From Alteromonas indica (lineage in GTDB: Bacteria > Pseudomonadota > Gammaproteobacteria > Enterobacterales > Alteromonadaceae): a DNA stretch of 64,000 nt. This document shows, one piece after another, positions 25,343 to 35,063 of this stretch (position 1 is its first letter; each line of letters opens with the position of its first letter). The position numbers and the translations under genes are program-made. The stretch spans positions 462,982-526,981 of the forward strand of contig PYVY01000001.1 in the NCBI GenBank assembly GCA_003056425.1, read 5' to 3'. The notes under the pieces were generated by a model. That model was given only the letters and a program-made list of their open reading frames with translations. It did no database searches and was not told the DNA's origin.

Positions 25343-26146
25343 TTGGATAGGCGTTCACCGGTGACTACCTGGCAACAACTTAAAAATATGTTCAGCCCTG
25401 CCCCTGCCAACCCTGAAGCACAGAGCTTTAGTCTTACTGTGCAAAAGGTCTCGCAGGTTGGCGCCCACGTCCGACGCATTACCTTAGGTGGCAGCGCAAT
25501 ACGCAAACTTCCTCAGCTTCGTTCGGGAAGCTGTATACGGTTGCTATTTGAAACAGATGGCGCCCCTTTACAACGCGCTGTCAGCTCAACCCAAACTGTC
25601 CTTGAACGCCCTTTTACCGTACGGTTTTGCGACCGCGATATGCTGTTGATCACTATTGACGTGATGCTGGGCGGCCATTTGCCCGATGGTCCAGCGCGCC
25701 GCTGGGCTAATACCGTGGCCTTGGGAGAAGCTATTCAGGTGAAAGGCCCATGGCTGTCAGCGCCGTTAAAAGACAGTACAGACTGGGTATTGCTGGCCGG
25801 GGAAGTGGCCGCTATTCCGGCCATTGCGCATCATTTAGAAGCCCTGCACCCGGCGACCCGCGGTGTGGTAGCCCTGCACAATACCGGCATGGCGGAAAAT
25901 ATCCTGCTGAGCAAGCCGGTAAATATGGATATTATCTGGAGTAACGGCAGATATGCTTCGTTACCTCAGCTCCTCCAGCACATCCCTCGTCTTAAAGGCA
26001 CGCCAGCCGCCTGGGTTGGCGCTATGCAGCGCGATGTTTCGCCGCTTCATCAATGGCTTGAACAAGCCCTGGGGGTGCCCCAAGATGCCTTGGTGGTAAC
26101 GCCCTATGACAATACCGGTCAGCCACAGGTAGCGGTGGCTGGCTAG
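25343..26146 (+). CDS. Second siderophore-interacting protein, divergent copy
   Basis: A 267-residue SIP-family paralogue directly after the first. It keeps the fold landmarks (RPFTVRFCD in place of RTYTVR; DVMLGGHLPDGPARRWANTV; DWVLLAGEVAAIPAIAHHLE) but lacks the C-terminal YWRxGRxED tail, ending instead in VVTPYDNTGQPQVAVAG. It may have altered cofactor or substrate use. The start is uncertain: TTG 25343, GTG 25361 or ATG 25388 are all in frame. Co-transcription with the first SIP under Fur is likely. Confidence 0.85.
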   Translation: MDRRSPVTTWQQLKNMFSPAPANPEAQSFSLTVQKVSQVGAHVRRITLGGSAIRKLPQLRSGSCIRLLFETDGAPLQRAVSSTQTVLERPFTVRFCDRDMLLITIDVMLGGHLPDGPARRWANTVALGEAIQVKGPWLSAPLKDSTDWVLLAGEVAAIPAIAHHLEALHPATRGVVALHNTGMAENILLSKPVNMDIIWSNGRYASLPQLLQHIPRLKGTPAAWVGAMQRDVSPLHQWLEQALGVPQDALVVTPYDNTGQPQVAVAG

Positions 26147-26183
26147 TACTTCATTAACCCGTAAGGATACAGATACCACCATC

Positions 26184-26681
26184 ATGATTTTAACCATTCG
26201 CCCCGAACAGCCCGAAGATATCTCAGAGATTCGGGAAGTTATCAAGCGCGCCTTCAAAAGCGCCTCTCATAGCAATAATAAGGAGCATCACATTGTGGAT
26301 GCCCTACGTGAACACGGGCAACTTTATTTATCCAGAGTGGCCGAGGTTGATGGCCAGATGATGGGACATATCGCGGTAAGCCCGGTGCGGCTTTCCAGCG
26401 GAGCTAAACACTGGTACGGCATTGGGCCGGTTTCTATTATACCAGACTATCAAAGCAAGGGCGGCGGTTCCCGGCTTATCGAAAGTACGTTACATCAACT
26501 TAGAGACAGTGGTGCTAACGGTTGTGTACTGGTCGGCGATCCTTCTTATTATACGCGCTTCGGATTTAAGCATATCAGTACCCTGACGTGTCAGGATATT
26601 CCGCAGGGGTATTTTATGGCTATTGCGTTTAATGATCAGTGCCCGCGCGGTTCAGTAACCTATTCGGAGGCCTTTAATTAA
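26184..26681 (+). CDS. GNAT-family N-acetyltransferase (YhbS-like)
   Basis: A 165-residue acetyltransferase. It opens with MILTIRPEQPEDISEIREVIKRAF; the acetyl-CoA loop is in IIPDYQSKGGGSRLIEST (QxxGxG type), and GCVLVGDPSYYTRFGFK is characteristic of YhbS-type members. Substrate is unknown. It lies 37 bp after the second SIP gene and may share its transcript. Confidence 0.9.
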   Translation: MILTIRPEQPEDISEIREVIKRAFKSASHSNNKEHHIVDALREHGQLYLSRVAEVDGQMMGHIAVSPVRLSSGAKHWYGIGPVSIIPDYQSKGGGSRLIESTLHQLRDSGANGCVLVGDPSYYTRFGFKHISTLTCQDIPQGYFMAIAFNDQCPRGSVTYSEAFN

Positions 26682-26842
26682 GCGGGTCAGAGTAAATCAT
26701 AGCGGGTATAGGAAAGAGTTGGGGCAATTCCATTGCTCCATTTTTGACAGGCTGCCAGGCATAGTTGCCAGCTGTATTTTAAATGACGTTTACAATATAA
26801 AGAGTTAGTGGGTGATGGGACAATCAGTCTATGCACCACAAC

Positions 26843-27268
26843 TTACCGGGCCACCATTTCTACCTCTGCTTGTTCGGTACTACGGGGCATTACAAACGAC
26901 AACTCCATCAGCGGTTTATCGCCATGGGTACTTTGCAGATAGTCGCTAACATAAGATATCCCCGCCAAATTATTACACGCGTTTTTGGGAGTAACATCCA
27001 AATGCGGATTATGGTGAGCAAACCAGTCCAGCATGAGGTCGGTGTCCCCATCTGACATGGCATACAGTAAATGGTACATTTTTATAAAGGCGACTTGCAC
27101 CTCACTTTCGGGTGAGTCCGCCTCAAACCCGACTAATGCAGTTTCCTTTAGCGCAGGTTCACTAATGCCCAGAATTTGCGCAGCTTCTTGCGGGGTTAGC
27201 CCCAATTCTTCATAAGCCCAGGTGAACGCTTTCATTACCACAGCAGGCGGATTATGTGATTGTGTCAT
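26843..27268 (-). CDS. MbcA/ParS/Xre antitoxin-like protein (no toxin partner seen)
   Basis: About 141 residues from the ATG at 27268, which has AAGGAG upstream. The HTH is AYEELGLTPQEAAQILGISEPALKE, and the C-terminal half has MDWFAHHNPHLD-like features of the DUF2384 antitoxin-binding domain (ML-DWF-..NPHLDVTPKN). In this family the antitoxin neutralises a RES-domain NAD-degrading toxin encoded next door. Neither flank has a RES gene: a CBS protein precedes and a GNAT gene follows. It may be an orphan or a repurposed regulator. Confidence 0.75.
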   Translation of the reverse strand: MTQSHNPPAVVMKAFTWAYEELGLTPQEAAQILGISEPALKETALVGFEADSPESEVQVAFIKMYHLLYAMSDGDTDLMLDWFAHHNPHLDVTPKNACNNLAGISYVSDYLQSTHGDKPLMELSFVMPRSTEQAEVEMVAR

Positions 27269-27451
27269 GGGATGCTCCTTTATGTGGCGTGACGATACAA
27301 TATCAATCACTGCTATAGCACTGCGAAAAACGTTCCATAATTTCATTAAATGTAAAAAATACGTTAAAACACCTACTGGGCCGACCAGTGGCGGTAGATG
27401 AAAGCCCCTTCGCGCAGTGCTAAGTCAAAGCGCGTGGGGCTTCGGCAGCCA

Positions 27452-28012
27452 TTAGGCAGCCAAAATACGCGACAGTGCACTGAAAGAGGGCTGCGCGTAA
27501 ATATCCAGGGGCAACCGTAAGGTGCGTGCGATATCGCTGACACTTATTACCCCACGTATTTCGTGTGCGCCACGGTCCGTTACCAGGCAATGGTGCTGGC
27601 CATTATCTTTTAAGGTTTCCACCACATCTCCGACTCTGGCATTCACCAGCTGGGCATAATCAAAACTTTGCAAGGCGGTTTTCGGTTGCATGAAATCCTG
27701 CGCAGTAAGTTCGTGTCGCTCAATACCGGATGCGACCTTCTGCAAAATACGCTGCTCGGTTAAGTCTGCCAATGTAACGATACCGGCAAACTGTTGATGT
27801 TTATCGAGCACAATTTTCATCTTCACGTGGGAGTGCTTCATCAGACTTTCCAACGCAACCGCTGCGGTATCGTAATCAATTACCTGGGGGGTCTGTTCGG
27901 TGAAATCTGTCACTATTGATAAGGCCGGCGAATGCAGGCTGATCTGGCGCTGCACGGTGGGCCAGGCGAGTTTGTCAATTTGTTCGGTTTTATACAGGGG
28001 TAAAGTATGCAT
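27452..28012 (-). CDS. CBS-domain pair protein
   Basis: A 186-residue cytoplasmic protein built of two CBS domains (about 45-105 and 120-180): MKIVLDKHQQFAGIVTLADLTEQRIL and LVTDRGAHEIRGVISVSDIARTL are the typical last strand-helix units. Tandem CBS modules bind adenine nucleotides and regulate partners; no catalytic domain is attached. AGGAG lies before the ATG. The hairpin downstream (27402-27442) has a long stem but no T-run. Confidence 0.9.
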   Translation of the reverse strand: MHTLPLYKTEQIDKLAWPTVQRQISLHSPALSIVTDFTEQTPQVIDYDTAAVALESLMKHSHVKMKIVLDKHQQFAGIVTLADLTEQRILQKVASGIERHELTAQDFMQPKTALQSFDYAQLVNARVGDVVETLKDNGQHHCLVTDRGAHEIRGVISVSDIARTLRLPLDIYAQPSFSALSRILAA

Positions 28013-28080
28013 AGGAAGCTCCTCAGCATTAATTTAAGAGATCAGAAAATGCACCGTTTCCGGTGGGAAAAATTGAACGC

Positions 28081-28374
28081 TTAAACTACCTGGGGCGGGG
28101 CACGGATAGAGCGGTGATCAATACTGACCACATTGCTGATACGCCGGAAGCCGGCGTAGGCTTGTTCAAACATCGAGTAAGCAAGGCTGACAACATGCAC
28201 TATGTCATCGCCATCTTCGCTATCGACGTCTTTATCATAAGGCTGGTGGGCTATCGCCGCTACCGCCAAAAGGGCAATATCCTGAGTGGGATGTAGTGCT
28301 GCAGACGTATTGCTACCGCCGCCTTGGTAGGGCGATAAGATCAACACGCTTAATAGCAGTAGCCATTTTCCCAT
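28081..28374 (-). CDS. Small exported hypothetical protein
   Basis: A 97-residue frame from the ATG at 28374 with a hydrophobic start (GKWLLLLSVLILSPYQ) like a signal peptide, then an acidic stretch KDVDSEDGDDIVHVV and a Tyr/Phe-containing helix. No family is recognised and no clear ribosome site precedes the start, so it is a tentative call. It lies between the CBS gene and the divergent DUF2608 lipoprotein gene. Confidence 0.4.
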   Translation of the reverse strand: MGKWLLLLSVLILSPYQGGGSNTSAALHPTQDIALLAVAAIAHQPYDKDVDSEDGDDIVHVVSLAYSMFEQAYAGFRRISNVVSIDHRSIRAPPQVV

Positions 28375-28622
28375 AACTATCACGATACTGTTTTGCTGGT
28401 GAATAATTAGTATAGGGGCGCCGGCTTGCGCTTCCAGAGCAGCTGGGCGCGGCTTTGCCACCATTGACCGAATAATGTGTTCCAGTACGGCCGATAAACT
28501 TAAAAACCGTGCGTTGCGCGGTAAAAAATAAACGCTGAAAATACATTGTTTTTGCCCAGGCTTTGATAAGCTACTATGGCGTGCTTAGACGGTTTTTATT
28601 ACTTTATTATATGGAATTTACT

Positions 28623-29513
28623 GTGAAATCAGTTTTTTGCCCGTTGGTAACGGGCGTATTATGGCTTCTTTTGGTGGGCTGCGCCCAAACTCCTACCGCT
28701 CCCCAAATAACTATCGACACCCTCGGCATCACCGCCTTCCAGGAGGTGGATAACCAGATTACAGCACTAAACCGCCAGTATGGCGCCGCCAATGTGTTGG
28801 TAGTGACCGATATTGATAATACCGTGCTCACTGCGACCGCCGATTTGGGCAGTGATATCTGGTATCAGTGGCAAACGGGTAAACTGGAAGTGCAGCCTAC
28901 GCCGCAGCAGCAAGTAGACTGCTTGTATGAAGATGCCATTGGCCTGCTGTACGCCCTGGCCCCGATGCAGTTGACCGAACCTGCAGTACCGGCCTTATTA
29001 GCCAGTTGGCAACAGCAGGGCAATCCGGTGATAGCATTAACTGCACGGGGCCCTGCCACCAGAGCCGCGACTGAACGCGAACTCGCCCGCTACCAACTGG
29101 ATTTCGCGCAAAACCCCATACGCGGTAAGCATCATGAGCCGCTGCTGTTACGCGATACACTGGAACGTGAATACAGCTACATGAAGGGTATTATGATGAC
29201 CTCAGGCCAAAATAAAGGCGTGATGTTACAACGGCTTATCAAACAGGCTGACCAGCACTATAAAGCCATTGTGTTTATTGATGACTCTGCTAAAAACATT
29301 GCCAATATGGTGAACGCCTATGAACAAACCGGCGATACGAGTGTTTACGCCTATTACTATACGCTGGTGGAACATCAGCGCCTGAAGGAAAATGGAGCCA
29401 TAATAACTTCAGAGCAGGCCGCTGCCATGACTCGCCAATATCAGCAACTTACCAATGTGATTCGATCTATTTATCCGGCGAGGCCTACCGACGGACAGTG
29501 CCTGGGCCAGTGA
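28623..29513 (+). CDS. DUF2608 HAD-like lipoprotein
   Basis: About 296 residues from the GTG at 28623 (GGAA upstream; an ATG at 28611 is the alternative). The signal ends in lipobox LLVGC with Cys20. The HAD-type nucleophile region VVTDIDNTVLT and a late VFIDDSAKNI fit DUF2608, a phosphatase-fold family of unknown substrate. The lipobox and position suggest a periplasm-facing, membrane-anchored phosphatase. It is followed by a bidirectional terminator shared with ndh. Confidence 0.87.
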   Translation: MKSVFCPLVTGVLWLLLVGCAQTPTAPQITIDTLGITAFQEVDNQITALNRQYGAANVLVVTDIDNTVLTATADLGSDIWYQWQTGKLEVQPTPQQQVDCLYEDAIGLLYALAPMQLTEPAVPALLASWQQQGNPVIALTARGPATRAATERELARYQLDFAQNPIRGKHHEPLLLRDTLEREYSYMKGIMMTSGQNKGVMLQRLIKQADQHYKAIVFIDDSAKNIANMVNAYEQTGDTSVYAYYYTLVEHQRLKENGAIITSEQAAAMTRQYQQLTNVIRSIYPARPTDGQCLGQ

Positions 29514-29573
29514 ATTCGGCGCCATGCTGCGCGAAGCGGATATCAACTAACGCTTACTGTAAAAGTAACAGCA

Positions 29574-29597
29574 AAAAAGGGCCTTCAGGCCCTTTTT
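29574..29597. terminator. Bidirectional rho-independent terminator
   Basis: AAAAAGGGCC-TTCA-GGCCCTTTTT: perfect stem with A-run and T-run, between the convergent DUF2608 and ndh genes. Confidence 0.93.
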
Positions 29598-29649
29598 AAT
29601 GGTTTTTACTATTGCAGGTAGCTAAACGCACGTTAGCCCCATACAAGCG

Positions 29650-30942
29650 TTAATGCAGTTTGAATTTGGGCCCCACAATATTACTTACCTTGCGACTGAA
29701 CAGGGTTAGGATGCCTTTAAACCAACCATGAACGGTAAACTGATGATTGTTATACAAAGACACATACACCAGTTTCGCCAGGCGTCCTTCCACAAACATA
29801 CTGCTATTAGATAATGCGCCCATAAGGCTGCCAACGGTGCTGTACTTGCTTAAGTGCACCAGCGACCCGTAATCTTTGTATTGATATTCACTTAATGGCT
29901 TATCTTTAAACAGCGCAATAATATTATCGGCGGCAACAGTCGCCATCTGATGAGCTGATTGCGCACGCGGGGGCACCCAACTGCCATCTTTTTGCTTGAA
30001 GCCACAACAGTCGCCAATAACAAAAATATCGTTATCTACTGTACTGCGTAATTGCGGAGTAACCAGAATCTGATTGGCCCGGTTAGTTTCAAACACGTCC
30101 ATTGCCACCAGAAAATCAGGCGCTTTGACGCCAGCCGACCATACCATAAGATCGGCAGCTATCAATTCATCTTCACTGGTTATAAAGCCTTGTTCAGTGG
30201 CTTTCGCTACTTTAGTAGACTCGCGAATTTTAATACCCAGCTTGGTTAATGCCTTACGTGCAGATAACGCGATTTTCTCTGGTAAGGCTGGCAAGATTCG
30301 TTCGCCCGCTTCAATGATAGTGACTTTTAGCCGGTCAGCAGACATTTCAGGCATACCGTAAGCGCGTGCTAAATTAGCCACGTGGTGTAACTGGGCCGCC
30401 AACTCTGTTCCCGTGGCGCCCGCCCCTACAATACCAATTTGCAGTTCGGTTTTATCCACACAGTCTTGGTTAATTTTTAACAGTTGGTTTAGCAGAGCCC
30501 GGTGAAAACGCTCTGCCTGATCCAGTGAATCAAGCGTAAAACAGTTGTCCTGAACCCCGGGGGTGCCAAAGTCATTACACACACTGCCCATTGCCAGTAC
30601 CAGATAATCATACTCCAGGTTTCGCTGGGGCAGAATCTGCTGGCCACTTTCATCCACCAGGGGATCCAGTGTAATAAGTTTTTGCTCGCGATCGATACCG
30701 GTTAGTTCACCCAGCTGAAACTGATAATGATGCCGTACCGCATGCATACGATAATCAACGCCATCAGAGCCTTTATCTATAACCCCGGCAGCCACTTCGT
30801 GAAGTAACGGCTTCCAAACATGGGTGCGGCTTTTATCCACCAAAATAATGTCTGCAGAGCCTGATTTCCCAAGGGATTTACTTAACCGGGTTACCAGTTC
30901 CAACCCACCGGCCCCGCCGCCAACCACGACAATTTTTTTCAT
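29650..30942 (-). CDS. ndh: Type II NADH dehydrogenase (NDH-2)
   Basis: A single-subunit, non-proton-pumping NADH:quinone oxidoreductase on the inner membrane, about 430 residues. It has an FAD dinucleotide fold at the start (KIVVVGGGAGGLELVTRL), an NADH fold near the middle (IGIVGAGATGTELAAQL), DIFVIGDCCGF in the FAD-binding end, QSAHQMA in the quinone region, and a basic/hydrophobic tail for membrane attachment (GWFKGILTLFSRKV). The ATG at 30942 with AAGG upstream is preferred over longer frames. Confidence 0.95.
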   Translation of the reverse strand: MKKIVVVGGGAGGLELVTRLSKSLGKSGSADIILVDKSRTHVWKPLLHEVAAGVIDKGSDGVDYRMHAVRHHYQFQLGELTGIDREQKLITLDPLVDESGQQILPQRNLEYDYLVLAMGSVCNDFGTPGVQDNCFTLDSLDQAERFHRALLNQLLKINQDCVDKTELQIGIVGAGATGTELAAQLHHVANLARAYGMPEMSADRLKVTIIEAGERILPALPEKIALSARKALTKLGIKIRESTKVAKATEQGFITSEDELIAADLMVWSAGVKAPDFLVAMDVFETNRANQILVTPQLRSTVDNDIFVIGDCCGFKQKDGSWVPPRAQSAHQMATVAADNIIALFKDKPLSEYQYKDYGSLVHLSKYSTVGSLMGALSNSSMFVEGRLAKLVYVSLYNNHQFTVHGWFKGILTLFSRKVSNIVGPKFKLH

Positions 30943-31422
30943 AACAAGTGCCTTAATGTAATCTTTCCAGCCATCAATACGAACAACACAACCCTGATTG
31001 CTGTTAATACTGATGGCTGGGAAGACTGGGACACCGGCACGGCATAACATCTTAACACGCCAAGCTTATTACTATGCGCAATTCCGCTCAAGTGTTCAAT
31101 TATGCAGGTCGCATCAGCCGCCCTTTTATCGAATGGCACGCTTCTTAGCATGCTGTCACTGACGGCTATTAGCCACACCGGTTAGCGGCGGTTATACCCC
31201 ACGGCCAACCGGCAACCTGTTTTACGCCTGGCCGCCCGCCCCTACCCAAATGATCTTAAGGCTCGCATCAAAAAATCAATCCTTTGATATGCAAAGCATT
31301 TTATGAATGTAGAGAGGTATTGTAGGTAACTTCATTAGCGCCACTCATACTTTTTTTGCATGAAAGGCGAAGCATTTGCATAGCATCCAACTGTTATCCG
31401 CGTTTAACCAGAGAGTATATAG
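30943..31422. other. Intergenic region upstream of two divergent genes
   Basis: Probably the promoters of ndh (minus) and the DUF2721 gene (plus). A short perfect inverted repeat CTTTG-ATATG-CAAAG lies at 31282-31296. No further gene is seen. Confidence 0.5.
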
Positions 31423-31905
31423 GTGAATACATTAATACCCAGCTTGTCGCAGCTTATTGAATTTGCCGTTGCGCCAGTATTTTTGCTAACGGGTATAGCC
31501 GGTTTTCTAAGCGTAATGTCAGGCCGTTTGGGCCGCATTTCTGATCGGGTGAGAATTGCCGAACGGCGTATTCAAACCCTTGCTGATCCGCAGTTGGTCG
31601 AACGCTCAAAACAGGAAATTATCCTGCTGTGGAGCCGGGTCCGCGCGGCCAATTGGGCTATCGGCTTTTGTGTAGCGTCAGGATTAATGATTTGTTTAGT
31701 AATCGGCCTGTTGTTTGCCGGGGCGCTTCTGGTGATTGATTTAAAATTCCCCATCATCCTATTATTTGTGCTGGCCATGCTATTGCTTATCTGTGCCTTA
31801 ATATTATTTTTGGTGGAAGTGCGCCTGGCTACCCGTGCCGTAAATATTGTGCGTACCATCCACAAACCGGTCAAACTGCGTAATGGCCCGCAGCCGGGCC
31901 TTTAG
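31423..31905 (+). CDS. DUF2721 membrane protein
   Basis: A 160-residue inner-membrane protein. It has a first helix (about 11-32), then the conserved cytoplasmic RLGRISDRVRIAERRI segment, and two long helices (about 84-108 and 112-136). The pattern fits DUF2721, a widespread family of unknown role. GTG start with GAGAG upstream. Confidence 0.9.
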   Translation: MNTLIPSLSQLIEFAVAPVFLLTGIAGFLSVMSGRLGRISDRVRIAERRIQTLADPQLVERSKQEIILLWSRVRAANWAIGFCVASGLMICLVIGLLFAGALLVIDLKFPIILLFVLAMLLLICALILFLVEVRLATRAVNIVRTIHKPVKLRNGPQPGL

Positions 31906-31967
31906 GGGGTCAGGACTGCGCTCATTACGGGGCGCATTCGCGATAGCCGGCGGCCTTGCCAATTAAC

Positions 31968-32588
31968 TTATTGCGGCCGGGCCAGAAAGAATTTATTCGC
32001 TTCACTTAAGGTGAAGTAATCGCCCGGCCCGCCTGCCCGCAATACCGGCTCGCCAGCCAGAGTCTGATAACTACCATCACGCAGGGTGTCGCGATGTAAA
32101 TGAACCGCTACCACTTCGCCCAATACCATCCAGGTATCGCATGGCTTACCCTGACTATCCTGCAACCGGATGATTTGGGTTTTGCGGCATTCCATAATCG
32201 CTGGGCTGGCGGCCACATGAGGCACGGCTACCTGACGGGAAGCGCCTTTTGGTAAATCACTTAGCGTAAATTCGTCTGTCTGGGCATCAACCATCGCGCT
32301 GGTCTGGTTCATTTTTTCCAACAGCGGCTTGCTCACCAGGTTCCAGCAAAACTCGCCGGTTTCTTCAATATTTTTTACCGTATCTTTATAGCCCACACTG
32401 GCAAAGCCAATAATGGGTGGAGTGTAATTAAACGCATTGAAAAAGCTGTACGGCGCCAGGTTAACCTGACCCTCACGACTTTGGCTGGATATCCACCCTA
32501 TGGGCCGCGGCGCGATGATAGCATTGAAAGGATCATGGGCCAGCCCGTGGCCACTCGCAGGTTCATAATAATGATAGTCTTGCGACAT
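31968..32588 (-). CDS. Flavin reductase-like FMN-binding protein
   Basis: A 206-residue protein of the flavin reductase-like (DIM6/NTAB) family. It has the FMN-binding NAIIAPRPIGWISSQSREGQVNLAPYSFFNAF at about 24-56, then ETGEFCWNLVS and a conserved ECRKTQIIRL strand. It probably reduces flavin or binds FMN for a partner oxygenase, which is not encoded nearby. AAGG lies before the ATG. Confidence 0.9.
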   Translation of the reverse strand: MSQDYHYYEPASGHGLAHDPFNAIIAPRPIGWISSQSREGQVNLAPYSFFNAFNYTPPIIGFASVGYKDTVKNIEETGEFCWNLVSKPLLEKMNQTSAMVDAQTDEFTLSDLPKGASRQVAVPHVAASPAIMECRKTQIIRLQDSQGKPCDTWMVLGEVVAVHLHRDTLRDGSYQTLAGEPVLRAGGPGDYFTLSEANKFFLARPQ

Positions 32589-32659
32589 AAAAGATCTACC
32601 TTAGCGTGTTGATGAATGGTGTAGCTACGCATTGCGCTACCGAACAGATTCAGTTGCCG

Positions 32660-33712
32660 TTATTGCCGGGCCAGTTCGTCCAGCAAAGCAAACAGCATAT
32701 TGGCCCCTACCCTGGCTACCGCTTCATCATAAAGATGCTCTACGTTAACCCCTTCTTGCCCGCCCGCCAGATCGCTTACCGCGCGAATGATTACCCAGTC
32801 TACCTCATTGATGGTACATACCTGCCCTACCGCGGCAGACTCCATTTCGGTGACCTGGGCATCAAATACCTCCCGGGTCCACTGACGGTATTGACGATTA
32901 TCCATAAATACCGAACCGGTTACGCCATTTCCACCTACTTTAAGCTTCGCCACCGACTCTGGAGCGATATACTGCGCTGGTAGTGTGTCGATAGCCCGCT
33001 GGGCTGCTTCGAGTAAACGGGGCGTGGCCGTAAAATAAGGCGTGTCTTGCGGGCGGTCCATTCCTTGTTTAATAATCAACACTTCGTCGGGATGAATAAA
33101 CCCAAATGGCTTATAGTGAGGCTGGTGAGGATCCTGGGCCCGCCGCTGCGGCTGTTCCTGCATAAAGGCGGCGTAATATTCCGGTAGAATATATTCGCCC
33201 TGGGTTTTGCTGTCAGCATTTACCGGGTTGGCGTAGACACTTTCATCATGGTAATACCAACGTTCCGGCACGACCACATCACCCGGGTTAAGTTGTGGGT
33301 TCACCGCACCCGCAATGCCCATATACACCACTTGTTTTACCGGGAAATAATCAAAGGCCATCTGCATCGACAGCGCCGCATTGGCAATACTCATACCGGT
33401 GGCAAAAATTATCACCGGTTCGTCATGATAGGTGCCTATGCGATAATGTATTCCTTTATACTGCACTACCTGATTAATGTGGGCGGCATCGTCTTCTTTA
33501 ATACGCGCCAGAATCCCTTTCATTTCAGGCTCATAGGCCACTACAATGGCCGTGAAACCCGGGCTGTTAAATGATTTAGGCCCGTAAGCAACTGGCGCCG
33601 CCTCGGGGGGCCCGGTTAGCGCGCCATCCAACGACGCGCACCCATTGAGCAAGCAAATTAACAGCACATACAACAATAAAGCCAGGGACGAATGCGGTTT
33701 GTGCAGCGCCAT
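32660..33712 (-). CDS. MTA/SAH nucleosidase-like (phosphorylase superfamily) lipoprotein
   Basis: About 350 residues, longer than the 230 of cytosolic Pfs, with a lipoprotein signal (LLNGC, Cys25). The core keeps landmarks of the PNP/UDP phosphorylase fold: VVYMGIAGAVNPQLNPGDVVVPERW, VTEMESAAVGQVC (substrate-ribose Glu) and IIRAVSDLAGG (catalytic Asp). A central insert of about 70 residues is Pro/His/Gln-rich. GGAAC precedes the ATG at 33712. Being anchored outside the cytoplasm, it may salvage exogenous nucleosides or thioadenosines; substrate is inferred. Confidence 0.85.
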   Translation of the reverse strand: MALHKPHSSLALLLYVLLICLLNGCASLDGALTGPPEAAPVAYGPKSFNSPGFTAIVVAYEPEMKGILARIKEDDAAHINQVVQYKGIHYRIGTYHDEPVIIFATGMSIANAALSMQMAFDYFPVKQVVYMGIAGAVNPQLNPGDVVVPERWYYHDESVYANPVNADSKTQGEYILPEYYAAFMQEQPQRRAQDPHQPHYKPFGFIHPDEVLIIKQGMDRPQDTPYFTATPRLLEAAQRAIDTLPAQYIAPESVAKLKVGGNGVTGSVFMDNRQYRQWTREVFDAQVTEMESAAVGQVCTINEVDWVIIRAVSDLAGGQEGVNVEHLYDEAVARVGANMLFALLDELARQ

Positions 33713-33899
33713 AAACAAGTTCCGAATAATGCGAATTAAGCTTTACCATAGCAATAAAAACGTATGGTGAGAATGTGTAATGATACGCGTGAATGATTGC
33801 ATCCTACAGCAGGTTGGCGCAGGATAGACCCGCTAACAAATGAGCTGTCGGCAGTTATCAAGCGTACTTGCAAACAATAAAAATACGGTGAGGTAACAC

Positions 33900-34985
33900 A
33901 TGAAGATATGGTTTTTGGCCCTGGCGCTGGTAGTTAGCGCTAACCTGGCGGCCAAACAAACAACGCCAGCCGCTGCGGCAGACTATTCTGCGTTGCAATA
34001 TGATGGCCGACTAACCGGCGTACCTTATCCATTTAAGGTAAGTACATTTGTCTTTGAGTCGCAGGGTAGCGAGTTAGAGATGGCTTACATGTATTTGCCT
34101 CCCAAAGAAGATTTTCCGGTGATTACGCTATTGCATGGGAAAAACTTTAACGCTGCCTATTGGGATACCACCGCACGCTGGTTGCATGAACAAGGCTATG
34201 GGGTTCTCATGCCGGACCAAATTGGCTTTGGAAAATCGTCTAAACCTACCGATTATCAATATAGCTTTGCTACGCTCGCCAACAATACCAAAGCCTTGCT
34301 CGACAAATTAAGCATCGTACGCACTGTCGTGGTAGGACATTCCATGGGCGGGATGCTGGCTACCCGTTTCGCTCTGCTATTTGAAAAAACCACTCAGCGA
34401 CTGATTTTAGTTAACCCTATCGGGCTGGAAAACTACCTGGTTTATGAAAATTACAAAGATGTCGATAGCCACTATCGTGGCGAGCTAAAAAAATCGGCAG
34501 ACGATATCATTAATTATCAAAAGCAAAACTATTACGACGGAAAATGGAACCAGACATTCGCCAGCCATGCAGAATTTCTGATGGGGTGGGTGCAAGGTGC
34601 TGACTGGCCTATTCTGGCAAAAGTAAGTGCGTTAACTTACGACATGATCTTTACTCAGCCAGTAGTGGAAGATATGCAATACCTGAGCATGCCCACCACA
34701 TTAATTTTAGGCACCCGGGATCGCACCGCACCAGGCCGCGACCAATTAAAAGACAACGTGAATAAACCCCTTGGGCGTTACGACAAACTCGGGGAGACCA
34801 CCAAAGCCAGAAACAGCAATATTCAGCTGGTGGAATTGAAAGGGTTGGGGCATTTACCGCAAATTGAAGATTTTGATCGCTTTAAAGCGCCTTTTCTTGA
34901 AGCTATAGCTCGAAAGGCAGCCAATAAAGAGAAATCGGCGGAGCCAGCAAAAACCGTTCCCTCGGCCAACGTAGCGGCGCAATAA
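33900..34985 (+). CDS. Exported alpha/beta hydrolase
   Basis: A 361-residue protein with a cleavable signal peptide (MKIWFLALALVVSANLAA). Fold landmarks are ITLLHGKNFNAAYW (oxyanion region), VVGHSMGGM with nucleophile Ser148, LGTRDRTAPGR near the acid residue, and GLGHLPQIED with His318, so the triad looks intact. Substrate is unknown (ester, lactone or epoxide). A downstream hairpin at 34993-35021 lacks a T-run. Confidence 0.92.
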   Translation: MKIWFLALALVVSANLAAKQTTPAAAADYSALQYDGRLTGVPYPFKVSTFVFESQGSELEMAYMYLPPKEDFPVITLLHGKNFNAAYWDTTARWLHEQGYGVLMPDQIGFGKSSKPTDYQYSFATLANNTKALLDKLSIVRTVVVGHSMGGMLATRFALLFEKTTQRLILVNPIGLENYLVYENYKDVDSHYRGELKKSADDIINYQKQNYYDGKWNQTFASHAEFLMGWVQGADWPILAKVSALTYDMIFTQPVVEDMQYLSMPTTLILGTRDRTAPGRDQLKDNVNKPLGRYDKLGETTKARNSNIQLVELKGLGHLPQIEDFDRFKAPFLEAIARKAANKEKSAEPAKTVPSANVAAQ

Positions 34986-35063
34986 ACGCCTAAGCGCCAC
35001 CCGCTCGCTGAGGGTGGCGCTGGTTAAAGGGGTTATTGCCCCGCTTATCGTTAAGTTACGGCC

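Noticed and set aside
27402..27442. Long hairpin AAGCCCC/CGCGC with matching arms
   Set aside because: No T-run on either strand, so not called a rho-independent terminator; may be mRNA end structure.
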